64,000 nucleotides of DNA from Micropterus salmoides (Eukaryota > Chordata > Actinopteri > Centrarchiformes > Centrarchidae), in NCBI RefSeq assembly GCF_014851395.1, contig NW_024040817.1:22750269-22814268 (forward strand), in the 5' to 3' direction. A program made the translations under genes and the position numbers. Below the pieces are notes generated by a model, which was not told the DNA's origin, ran no database searches, and saw only the letters and a list, made by a program, of their open reading frames with translations. Shown piece after piece: positions 36,309-47,700 of this stretch (position 1 is its first letter; each line of letters starts with the position of its first letter).

Positions 36309-36467
36309 AAGCTAATGATGAGTGTGTACAGGTGTGCTTTATACTCCTCCGGTTATTCCGTCACACCTTACCGTTCTAGCAACAGGCCAATAGGATTGGA
36401 GTGATTTCATTCACGTTCAGACCTGCTTCGCCTAGAGGCGTTCCCATAGTGTCGTAACCGACGCAGT
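36309..36467 (-). repeat. DIRS copy 1 inverted terminal repeat, right (5' side of element)
   Basis: This is the inverted partner of 31422-31580 (159 bp). The terminal 22 bases (36468-36489) differ from the left end and are present in the internal complementary region. Confidence 0.95.
36337..36343 (-). promoter_or_regulatory. TATA box in right DIRS terminal repeat
   Basis: TATAAAG on the minus strand lies about 120 bases before the gag-like start at 36218, and is the likely promoter of the element's genomic RNA. Confidence 0.55.
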
Positions 36468-36489
36468 TCGAGTTCCCTCGAAGGGGAAC

Positions 36490-37136
36490 ATGTTGGTTTG
36501 AGGTCGAATCAGTATTGCCAAGGATTCCTTGCTGTTCCAAAATGATATATTATTCTTTGTGTGGTTCATCAATGGTGATAAATGATTTGAACGTCACGCA
36601 AAGTTCACGCACAACTCTGCACATCCCTGGCGCTGCTGGTGCTCGGTCTCTCTCTCTTAATATGTTTATTTGCAGTTATATATTGATATGTTGATATTTA
36701 TCTATATTATATACTATATTTATATGCCTATATAAACTTACTGGGAGAAAACCGGTATAAAATCAGACGTTGAGCACCCCCATATAGCCAAAATGGTATG
36801 TTCCTCATTTTATAACCTCTGCGATTCACTGTGAGATTGGGAGTCCAAACAGGCTCCTCCTATCAAATAATGGAATATGTGACTCTTTGGGGTCACCCCT
36901 AGTTTGAGGTATATGTTAGGCCTGTCGCATTTTCTATCAGTTTCACTCTTCAGTTGGTATTAATTAGTTGCCTGTACTTGCTGTGTGTTCTTTTATCCAA
37001 AAGTTAAGGAAAAGTCTCGGATATCTATGGAGTTCTGTCAGTGTTATAAAAAACTAGTATTTTATGAATCTGCAGGAGCTCCAAATCGTAAAACCCCAAA
37101 TTAAAACGTTAAAACGTTTCAACATTACTCAGAATG
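36490..37136. other. Intergenic spacer after DIRS copy 1
   Basis: AT-rich sequence with no gene or recognised repeat. Confidence 0.4.
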
Positions 37137-37714
37137 TAAACACAGATGAGCGGCATGAAAACCTTCCAGCTGTGTTTTCCTCTGCCGTTGTTGCTGCAGT
37201 GGTCTGTGTGAAGGTGGGAGCAGAGGTCTCTGTGAGCGGGCGGCTGGCCGGCCTCCTCCTGTGGGTTGACGCAGTCTTCCCCCGCTGCCACTTGCGGAGC
37301 TCCTCAACTCCGAAAACTTTCAAGCACATTTTTGTTCTGCCAACACTTTTCGTAAAACTGTCAATATTCGAAATCTACACAGCTGATTTCTCACCTCAAA
37401 ACTTCTCAGAAGTGGATTTAGTTCTGAAATTACATACGAAAACTGCAAAATATAAAACTTTCTGTTGCTGGCCTCTGTCTGGCACGGCAATGATGATGCC
37501 CCGAATAGTGGCTATTCTCTCTAACCAATCAGTAGTCTGACGTGTTTTCACGTCACATTTCAGTATCGTCTTAGTTCGCTTGGAACCGTGACAGAGGTGA
37601 TACAAAAAAAAGTACCTGGAAGCAGGTACAGGTACAACTTTTCCACAATGGAAAACCAAACAAAGGCGAGTCGAGGCGAGTCCAGCTGATACTATGCAGT
37701 GGAAAAGGGGCTTA
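37137..37714. mobile_element. MITE-like repeat ending in GCAGTGGAAAAGG
   Basis: The right part reads AAGTACCTGG...GGTACAACTTTTCCAC...GCGAGTCGAGGCGAGTC and ends near ATGCAGTGGAAAAGGGGC, a repeat end I recognise from teleost genomes. A GC-rich block (37200-37310) lies in its interior. The left border is not defined, and open frames within it are not genes. Confidence 0.45.
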
Positions 37715-38341
37715 ATACAACCAAGTGGGAAGCTTCCAGTCTGAGACTTCCCTTAAACCTGCATTCTATTGAACGGCCAGCAGGGTGCGACTCTTCTGGT
37801 TGCAAAAAGAAGTCTGGTTCCATTACAAACAATGGTAAAATGACACTACTTCTCAGCTGATTTATTAGCTCAGTAAACACTTTCCTGATCAGTTTATGGT
37901 CTCAATCCCTAGTTTCATGTCTTCTTTAATACAACATGATGTTCATTTAGTAAATTATGGTCCCATTTAGAGTAAATATCTACTATTGACAAGTCGTTAC
38001 CATTGCGAACTGTCAATCAGGCTAGAGTGACTCGTATCCACGGCACTGTGTAAATTTAACCAGCGGCGTTGAAAAAGCGTATTAGGAGTTGGCTGTTCAC
38101 TTTCTCTGTTGAGTACATTTAGTTTTAATACTGTTGTTCGCTAGACAAAGTTGTCAGCCCTGTTAAAATGACAGTTAAAGTGAGCTCCATCGTCTCGTCC
38201 AAATATGGTCACGTCCGGTGCTGCTGGTTGCAATAACATGGCGGCGCCCTGTCGGCCAAACTTGAGGCTTCAAAACGGCAATCCACAAACCAACGGGTGA
38301 CGCCACAATGACTACATCCACTTCTTACATACAGTCTATGA
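37715..38341. repeat. Dispersed repeat ending ACATACAGTCTATGA
   Basis: Characteristic blocks are AACATGGCGGCGCCCTGTCGG, GAGGCTTCAAAACGGCAATCC and a terminal TACATACAGTCTATG, which I recognise as a common teleost repeat. Borders are approximate, and there is no coding content. Confidence 0.45.
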
Positions 38342-38807
38342 ATACAACAGACCGGCTTTCACTTCTAGGTTATGATGTTCACTTCATAATCATCTTCATT
38401 ATCCTTCAGCTTGGCATTTATTTTTTCTATTAATCTATTAATTGTTTGATCTTCAAAATTTCAGATATTTTATAATTGTCTCTATTATGTTGTAATATTG
38501 AGAACAATTGCATTTGCAATTCACCAGAGCACAAGTTGATGTATTTGAATGTCTTGTTGTATGCTACTAAAAGTCCACAGCCCAAAAATATTCAGTTCAC
38601 TATCACAGGAGACTAAGAAAACATTCTTATTTTTGAAGATGGAACCAGTGACTATTGGGCATTTTTTTAGGCTATAGGCTGTGGTGCTGTTGAATTGTAT
38701 TGAGTTATAGTAGGTGTTTCAACAGGTGTTTCAACATGCTGTCAGCCAATATTGATGTAAATTTGGTTACACAAAATATTATTAACACTTTTCAACAATG
38801 TATGGGG

Positions 38808-38980
38808 GTGGTGATGGGGCAGTGGATAATACACATTCCTTTGTTGTGAGAGACTCAGGTTCAACTCCCCACTGTGACATAAGACACTTAACCCCTAGTT
38901 GCTCCAGAGGCTTACGACCTCTGACATGTATTGCAATTGTAAGTCGCTTTGGATAAAAGCGTCAGCTAAATGTAAATGTA
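38808..38980 (+). repeat. tRNA-derived SINE with A and B boxes
   Basis: TGGGGCAGTGG at 38815-38825 and GGTTCAACTCC at 38858-38868 match Pol III A and B boxes at tRNA-like spacing. The body (GACACTTAACCCCTAG, GTAAGTCGCTTTGGATAAAA) matches the copy at 1343. It ends in TAAATGTAAATGTATT. Confidence 0.75.
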
Positions 38981-41900
38981 TTAGATTTTGCTACAGCTGG
39001 GCTTAAACTGTCAACTAAGAATAGATCCACAGTCTGACAGCATCTTTTAGATCATTACAACACTTGCACTAATGCCTCCTCCTGATGCAAACGTGAGCAA
39101 ACAAGCATAAGAAATACAGACTATCTGCCTGGAGATCATTCACTAAAGGCAACATTTATTTTAATTGTGGTTGTGCTGGGGATATAGTCTAAACTTACCA
39201 CGCAAATGCATTGGGCCAAAGCCTCTCTTAACTCTGTTAAAGCTATGGGAATCGTTTTTATCTGAACATCAACAGCCCAAGGACTACTTTTATGGTTGCT
39301 ATAAAGATTGTAGTGGAAAAGGCCAAGAGGTTTAGATTCTTCTACGAAAAGACCTTGTAGAAGACCTCTCAGGCGACACTCAGCCCTCTGCATAGCTGAT
39401 CTAGGGCACACTACTAAGCAGCCAAATCTGTGATACCCCATTGTGAATCATGGCCCTTTAAAAATGCATGTTCGCTCTTGGCTCTGTATCTTTAATGAGG
39501 TGTGTCTGAAATATTTGATAGCCTTGTGCTCATTTGAAAAACAAATACGTTTATTTTCATTAATATTTGATACGGAAATGAATATATGTAAAACACATAC
39601 ATTAATTAGTCTGTTTTGATCAATTGTCTCTGTCTAATGCATACCGAGTATTTCCGCACAGTAACTCCCCACAGGCAAACACGGGTGCATATCATTCTCT
39701 GGTGCTTCAGAGCAAAACCATTTCATTTTCACAGTGGGATTTTGCATCTTTTAAGACTATGCACACTCAAAGAAATTATCAATTTCCACTCAGCATTAAG
39801 GCACATTTGTATAATGCATGTTTGTCACATTAGAATGTGTTGCTTGAAGGATGAATGAATAGGGATGTAAAAATCTCAAATGTGACAACAGAACAAGTGA
39901 GGAGTGATTTTTGCCCACAACCAAGGATGTGGTGTCAATTGAGGTCACTGAAGTCCGGGAATTTGGGGTCTTTAGCAACCAGGAGTGACTTTATATTCAG
40001 CAATTAAAAAGACTAACACATGCTGGCTATTTTGTAGGCTTACTGCTGACTATATAAATTATAAACATTTTTTGGCCAGCAAATACTAATATCATTGACA
40101 ATAATGAAGGATTCCCCACCATTATTTGGTTCCTGGCAGTTATTTGCTTTCCCATTCATCAAATAACTAAAATAAGAAAAATCCACATTGTGAAGTTTCT
40201 TTTGCTTTTATTTTTAAGATCCCGCTGGAGGCTATAACCCTGCACCAAACGTTCGTAGCTGTTTAAAAAAAAAAAATTAAGGATCTCACATACTGGAACA
40301 TGTGAAATAATTAGTCTGCTCCGTAGCCAAACCTTTACACTCTTTGAACTACAACAAAAAACTTCTGTTCTTTAAACCCCCACAAATACCACTATTTGTA
40401 CACGGCGGTCAACACCTTCCTCTTTCAGTATTCATAACCTACACTTCAACTACTTTCAGTGCTTGAGCTTCAACTTCACTCGGTGCTTAAACCTGAACTG
40501 AAACTTTAATGATTGGCAGCATTTAGTACAAGTAGGCTATTTATATGTTGAGTGCCACTTCAACTACAACTTAAAATGTTTCAGTAGTTTGATTATTTCA
40601 CGTTTCAACAAAAAATTTTCAGCACGCATTTTTTTCTCATAAGAATCATAATTTGTGTCTGAACTGATTCACAAATGCCAAAAAATGCTATGTTGTTAAT
40701 TAAGTAATGTTGACCTAATGAAAAAGGAGGAAGCATGCACAATCTAGAGTTGTCTTGTAGATCATCTTCAAAAAAGGCATGCGTTTTGGTGCATTTTAGA
40801 TTTAATACCGTGAGGTATTTTGTGGATACGCTGCACCGACGTTAGAGGAGTGGGAGACCAGCTGACCCACTCACACCTTTAACAAAACAGAGCTGACTCT
40901 GATCCGGTGAAGAAAATAACACAGTCTGTTTGAAAGAGCTGCGCCTGTACAGCATGCAAATATGGCTTCCCCTGGTACAAATGTTTAAGCAGAGAGGCTG
41001 TTCTCCACCACTGATACTACATACTCGCATGCTTTTCTTTGTATTTTTGTGTGTGGTGAAAAAGTGGCCTTTCTCAGGATTAGTTTGCTCAACTCCCAGA
41101 CATGTTTTATACTACATTTCAGTGGAGTAACAGCCTGAAATGGTCTACCACTTTCTATTTCTTCAGTTGATGATCAGGTCTTGAATCATCAAATGCCTAT
41201 TTTCTAATTTCATGTAAATAATGTCCATTGTTCCATTGGAATCCAGTGATTAATGGCCCATATTACAAGGCATTCCAAGTATTTAACATCATCTGATACA
41301 ACAAAACTGTCACTTCTTGGATTTTTTTCATCGCAGAAGAAGCTATTAGAAGAATTTAGGAACACATCACCCCCCTGTTTCCACAGTCAAGGACAGAAAA
41401 AAGTGTAATGTCTCCCCAACCCACTAGATGGTGACAGAGACCTATATGAACAATGCAGTAATACATGTAATGACCACTGGAGAGCAGTACTAATACACTG
41501 TTCCCTGGAAGCTGCTGGTGGGCTGCAGTGTGGAGTTGTGATGTATTCTCTCTGGCAGCACCTTGGACAGCGCCAATCTGGTGAGTCATACTGCCACTGT
41601 ATTCAGGATGTTTGCATTCAGCAGCAGAGGCCGTGTGTTAATTAATAGCCACATATTTACTGTTTGTGGAACAAGGAAATAGGGTGGAAAATGGAGGTTG
41701 GTTAACTTCACTGTAACTCAGCCTCACTAAACTCAGTGAGGGGAGACTGCAACAAGGAAAGGGTGGTTCTGATTGGACCAATAGAAGCTGATTTCAAGTT
41801 GAAAAACAGTTTGCGGCCTATTCCTTTCAAACGCTTTCCCTAAGATGACGGCAAACACAATGTTGTTTGTTTATATCAGAAATGGTCGACACAGCTCTCA

Positions 41901-44499
41901 GATGTCTTGCCAGAACAACATGGATGTTTATTGAAAAAAGAGCTGAGGATGGGGGAAATCACACGTTTTTAAAAGCCCCTTTTATGACGGCGCAGTCCTT
42001 TGGCATACAACAGCTTTATGTGGGTGAATCTCATTGTGCAGAGCTGCTTTCTGCCCTTGGCTTCGTCGAGGGGGAGCCCAGCCAGTGTTGATGAGTGTGA
42101 GTGGATGGTGAATGACAGGCCGAGACACTGCCAGTCAATCAGCAGGGTTGTCTGGCCCCTTGCCTTCACTCTCTGGGGGATAAGATATGTGTCATCCTCC
42201 CATGAGGCATCTCACCACGACGCTGCCTCCATTCTCCCTCTACTGTGCCAAGTCCCCCACCGCCCGACTCTGCTTCTCTGTGCTAATTTGTCTACACTAT
42301 TCATCCCCTCTGGCTTATCTCTAGTATGGACGTATCCTCTCTTTCCTTCTCTTCTCTTCTCTTCTCCCCATCTTTATTCACCTGTTTGCTTATCAGCCCA
42401 GCTCTCATCTTCGACTTCAGCTGATTCTTTCCATCTATCCCTTTTCCTGTGGATTTGCTGCTCTGCAGTACCTCACAGCTTCGCCCTCTACACCCATCCA
42501 CGTCTCACTGTTCCATTTCCCCACCATCTCCACTCCCCTCTTCTTTGTTCTTTCCCTTTCTCTCGAAGCTGATAAAAGACTGAAACTGAAGCATAAAGGA
42601 AACAGCAGATGAGCGGACTGACTTTCATTTTTTTGCTCACTGAAAGTGACATAGTTATTCAGAGCAGAATAACACAGCAGAGAAGGGTGTTCTGTCAGGC
42701 CTAAGGCATTTTTCCTCTCTTAATGCACTTGTCAGCAGCCATATCAATAGCCCAAAGTAGCCATGAAAGGCCAATGTATCCTGACACAGCATGCGCTAAG
42801 TGGCCGGTTTAACAAGCACCTCTACTAATTGGCTGTGTATGAGATCTCTATTCATTAGCAGTTAGGGTCATGCCATTACTATAGACAGGTGTGTGCATTC
42901 CTTTTGTTTCTAATCTCTTGTCGTATCGCTTTCTTCCTGTCTAACTTTAGCTCTGTCGCGCCCTGACATTAGCAGGAGGTGTGCCGCCTGAGCAAATTTC
43001 CTCCACTCCAGCACGTATCTGATCAGCTTTGGAAACCGGCAGTGTGCAAAAAAAGTTCCATTTGGCCACACAAACACACACACCACATGAGCTATTAAAT
43101 TAGCGACCTCTTGAAAGAAGTGTGCACTCACATCCATGCATACAGTATATAAAATATGTATTAGTTGAAACCGGAGTTGTTCAATTGGTAAACTAAAGTA
43201 AATTGTATCGCCAGGAAGATTGTTTGACAGGGATGTACAGCCCCTTTTTTTGCACTGGTTGGGCTTTATGATGTAAATTCATAACAGACTGTACATTGTG
43301 GTATTATGAATCATACATAAGAAATGTAAATGAATGCTGATGTAGCATGCTGATGAGAATGTATTTTAAAAAGTTTGTCTATTGCCACAAACTCTTTGAA
43401 GCACCTCCAGGCTTGAATGTCAATGAGCAGTAAACATTCAAGGCTGGGCTCCGGGCCTAACTCCTGAATGCATCTAAATGCAATCCTCGCACTTCAACCT
43501 ATGTTAAACATAAAACATGTATAAACTGTGCTCCTCTGTGGCGCACTGGTGTTTCCATGAGAGACCGCTTTTTCGGGGTCAGCTGTCAAAACACTCTCCG
43601 GGGACGGCGTCAGTATCCCAGGTGTAATCTTCTCTGGCAGACAGTTGATCCCTGCTGAGTGAAACGGCTGCCAAGGAATCCGGTCTGAATGCCAGCGCTA
43701 CCCTCCAGTCTCCCACTGACAATGAGCGAGCCAAGTCCATCTCTGGGGTCAAACCGCTAATCAAAACAAAGGCATTAGCTATTCTTTTGCAGGGTACAAC
43801 AAACGCTCCACCCGCCGACTTACAACCTTGGTTCACAAGAGCGTGTCGCTGGGATAGTCCTTGTTTAGACTTATTGAACCACATAATTCAAGTAATACTA
43901 ATCTCACACTAATGGTTAAATCATTGACTCAATAATGCTTTCTTTTCAGTGCTGCCCTTTTCCACCATTGACTCTTGGTACAAAGCTTTCCTCATTGACT
44001 ATTGCCAGAGTGATATTCCAGGGAGTGGATGAGAGGGGGTTGGAGAGGTGATCTCACCATTATTCCTAAGCTACTCTTCTATTGTGGGCAGATCAAAGTG
44101 GTATTTATACTGGGCCTTGGCATATGTGCATGCCACACTGCTGTGGAGAAGTATACTCGAATATAGTACGAAAGCCTTTCCATTAATGGATGGATGAGAG
44201 GTTGTTGGCCCATATCATCAGACGGACATTCAAAAGGGCCCAAAGCAATACAGTGGAATGCTATTATTGCAGAGCATCAGTGGCATGTATTAAGCTGTTA
44301 TTGTTTTAAAGGAAAAGATTTGGGACATTTTCAGAGAGGAGCTTAATTCCTCTCTTGACGAGAGTTAGATGAGAAAATTGCTACCACTCTCGTGTCGGTA
44401 AATGTGGCGCTGCTGCCAGCGTATAATGACATAACATCACCATGTTAATTAGCAACGCTTTAAGGTGCAGGTAGGTGGATTTCATTATCTTTGACAGCG

Positions 44500-44765
44500 C
44501 CAGGTTAACTATTTCTCCCACTTTCCAGTCTTTATGCTAAGTTAATGTAACTGGCTGCTAGCAGTTGAGTTTTATTTACTACACAGACATGAGAGTGATA
44601 ACAGTCCTCCCTTCTTCTTCTTCTCCTCCTCCTTCTTCTTCTCCTTCTTCTCCTTGTTCTTCTCCTCCTCCTCCTCCTTGGCAGAAAGAAATTGTACTTA
44701 TTTTCCAAAATGTCCTACTTTGCCTAAATTTTATCTATCAACAGCATTTTCTTTTGCAGCATTTC
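44500..44765 (+). repeat. Partial MITE copy with expanded CTT/CTC tract
   Basis: CAGCGCCAGGTTAACTATTTC, TTTATGCTAAGTTAATG and CAGACATGAGAGTGATA match the repeat family of 21238-21565 and 57737-57893. Where the related copy at 57737 reads CAAGCTTCTCATC, this one has an 80-base CTT/CTC microsatellite. Confidence 0.55.
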
Positions 44766-47700
44766 TAAAACATAGAGGATCCACCATCCAAGGTATTAAG
44801 CTGTCAATCAAGGAATTAAGTCACTGCTTTTTTCATCTTGTGTACTTGTGTTCTTTAAGTGATTCATTCTTTGCGTGTGTCTCTCTTAGAAAGCAAGGTA
44901 CACCAATCTACTCAACTGTGCAACTTAAAAGCAAAGTTATTTAAATGCAGGCTCAACTGTAGCTGCCACAGGTGTAGGTGTGTTGTACTCACCCGTGTGT
45001 GAGATTGAGGCATTTGTAGGTGCTCCGCGGCTTCTCCCTGTTGCAGTGATCTGTAGTGACGTCTGCCTGTTCAGAAGATAAAAGTGCAGGCGCCGATGTT
45101 TTTATTAAATGACAGACAACATGCACCTGTAAAAAAAGAAAGTCTTTAATCTCCACAAGTCACCAGGATCTCTCACTTGGTTGAATGATGATTCCAACCT
45201 TGACAGCAACCTTGTGAATCCGCCGAGAAACGCACCTCTGGCTTTCTGTAAGGTTAGTTAAGAAAATGTCCCCAAAGCTGCTGGATTTCAGTAATTAAGC
45301 TATTTTTTTTTACTTAGAAAGTGTGTACGCCAGGTTTGGCAGAATCAGACATTCATGAATGCAGACCACCTGTAACTGTATGAGTATATGTGTTTCATAA
45401 AGGCCTTAAGTTTAAATGTGATTATCCTAAGGTGCAGATTCAAGGCTGTGTATTGAGATAATGAGGTAACTGGAGGTTTTCATCATTTCAAGCACCTGAG
45501 ATGCACAATGACAGGTTGTGTGTGTGTGTGTGTAATTGCATGCCTCCATGTCTGCGTTCGTCGACATTCATTGTTTTCTATTTTTCCCCCCATCAGTGTT
45601 CGGTTTTCTGTCCGTTTGAATGTGTTAGTTTTTTTTTTTATCGTCTCTGTAGGAAAAAGGCAAGAGACGGTGGCATTTACTGATTGCTGGTAGCGAATGC
45701 GCCGCATGCAGCAGGGCTTGCATACTTAATGCCGGAAGGCTGGAACTTCGATTGCAATCAGGGGGACCGAGAGAACGAGGTGCTGGGAGTGAACAAATAA
45801 TACAACCAAATTCAACAAGTGCAGCTGACAGAGACAGGGAGAGGAGTGGGTGAATAGGAGGCCGGCGTAATTGACAGCTGAATCTACATAGCGGACCTCC
45901 AACCTTTGCTGCTTTGTTGTCTGCGACAGAGCCCATATAGAAACACTGTATCAACCTATTGAGTATTCTGAGCATTTACTGTCTGGCACACAGGCAAACA
46001 CCCACCACTGTCAAGATGTATAAGTTTCCTGTTGGTGGAGGTAATAGGAGTGGCAGGGGAGGAAATCAGAGGGTGATGAGAGGTTGAGGAACTGATGAAC
46101 TTCCTTCCTTCAAATGGACTAGAGCACTGTTCTGTTTGTGTTTCCTCAAATGTGTTTATCTGAGCACCTTGACGGTAATAGGCCGTCTAAGACTCGGAGG
46201 CAATCTTCAAATGGCAGGATGTAGAAATCAACTGAAGAGGGAGGGCAAATCAGGAAATGCATGCCTGTGGGGCTGTATGCATACATGTATATGGAAAAAC
46301 ATGATGTGATGTCCTTGCTAAGTAAAGCTCTGTAGTCACACAGTGTTTACTGCTAGATGACTATTTTACATTCAGGGCCAGACACCTACGGCTTTCACTA
46401 CAGCTGTTTCTAGCAGCGAGGGGAGGAAGACAGGATAAGGTCTTGGGAAAGGTCTGCCGAGGGCTTGGCCTCTTGTAGCTAATCAGACTCTCTCTAGGCT
46501 GCTTGTCCATTTGAGGCCTTTGCCTCAATCTGAATACAGACAAAGACTTGTTAGGACATAAACTCTTGGTGACAAACTGTGTTGTTACCCAAAGGGCTGT
46601 GCATGTGTTCACATGCAGAACACTCAGTCATGCAGAAAAACTGTACAACCAGTGTACTTTGTCTTTATTCTCACGCAACCTTTTCTTCTTCCCTACCTTT
46701 TAAAGCATTCCTAACTCTCCCTGCAAAGACCAAAATTCTCCATTTTCTTTACCTGCCTCTCTCCCTGAGGCATGCAGTCTATCCTCCTGCCCCTGCACCA
46801 GTGACGCTAGAGTGGCACGGATTAATCTTAAGTGACAGGATTCAGAGGCCTTACGTCCTCAAATGCCCGTTTGCCAAAACCTTCACAAAGGGTTGGCATG
46901 GTGTGTATGTTGACTTGATTGAGTGTGGCTCTGACAACCAAAATTATTTGCTGAGCAGGTGTAAAGGTGGCTTTTAGGGATGGACTTTCGAGGAGAATGT
47001 ACAATTCAAGCTTGCAATATGATTAGTCTACATGTTTTGCGAGGAAATTCAACACTGCTGAGAGTATCTTGTTGCAGGGCATCACATGAGGGTTGTTCTA
47101 GATTCATCAAGCTGTGTGAAAGACGTCCAAGCCAATACAAGTTTGGAATTGCAGAAACACAAAAGTTTCCTTTTGCTGCTTGCAGCGTTACTACTGCTCC
47201 CACAATCGCTGCAGTCAATAAATATCTGAGACAATCTCCCCCTTCCACCCTTATATCAGGCAGACTCTAAATCCAGTCTGGGATACATTCACTGCTATCT
47301 GATCCCTGCTGTCAACCCCCCCACCCCCACCCACACACACATACATTTCATTGGCAACACAGTACCTACCCCAGCTTGCATGGTTGCCTCTATATTTCAT
47401 AATGCGTCATGTAACAGTGTGAGATATGTTCCCTGATTTCATTTATGTGGAGCAATGGTGGCTCTCTTATCTGCGCTAAAGTGAAATAGCTGTGGATCAA
47501 TGTCGTTAATATGTCAAACTGATGGTGTGTTTACATTCTTTACAGAGCTACAGTAGAGCACTTGGACGTGCTGGCGACACGGTAAAGTTCAGATGAAGGC
47601 AGGCATTTCTGTGCTGATGTTCACTATGAATTTGATTCTGACTCTAGGACTTCTGGGTTTGATTTCCTGGTGTCAAAGCCAAGATTATATGAGAGGAGTC

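Larger units (their letters stand above)
31369..36489 (-). mobile_element. Full-length DIRS-type tyrosine-recombinase retrotransposon (copy 1)
   Basis: Read on the minus strand, the order is inverted terminal repeat, gag-like ORF, RT, RNase H, methyltransferase-like region, tyrosine recombinase, internal complementary region, second inverted repeat. That is the diagnostic DIRS layout, and there is no DDE integrase or direct LTR. DIRS elements replicate through RNA, close into circles using the internal complementary region, and insert by tyrosine recombinase without target duplication. Both ends share GAAC. The element is much more GC-rich than its surroundings. All its reading frames are broken, so this copy is not autonomous. 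Confidence 0.93.

Noticed and set aside
31369..36489. An LTR retrotransposon or endogenous retrovirus reading of the RT-bearing element
   Set aside because: The termini are inverted rather than direct repeats, there is a tyrosine recombinase instead of a DDE integrase, no envelope-like region, and an internal complementary region is present.
37064..37540. A 158-residue plus-strand open frame
   Set aside because: It spans the GC-rich interior and flank of a MITE-like repeat and has no recognisable domain.
42000..42572. A 190-residue plus-strand open frame
   Set aside because: The second half is translated CT-rich low-complexity DNA, and there is no domain, splice support or family match.
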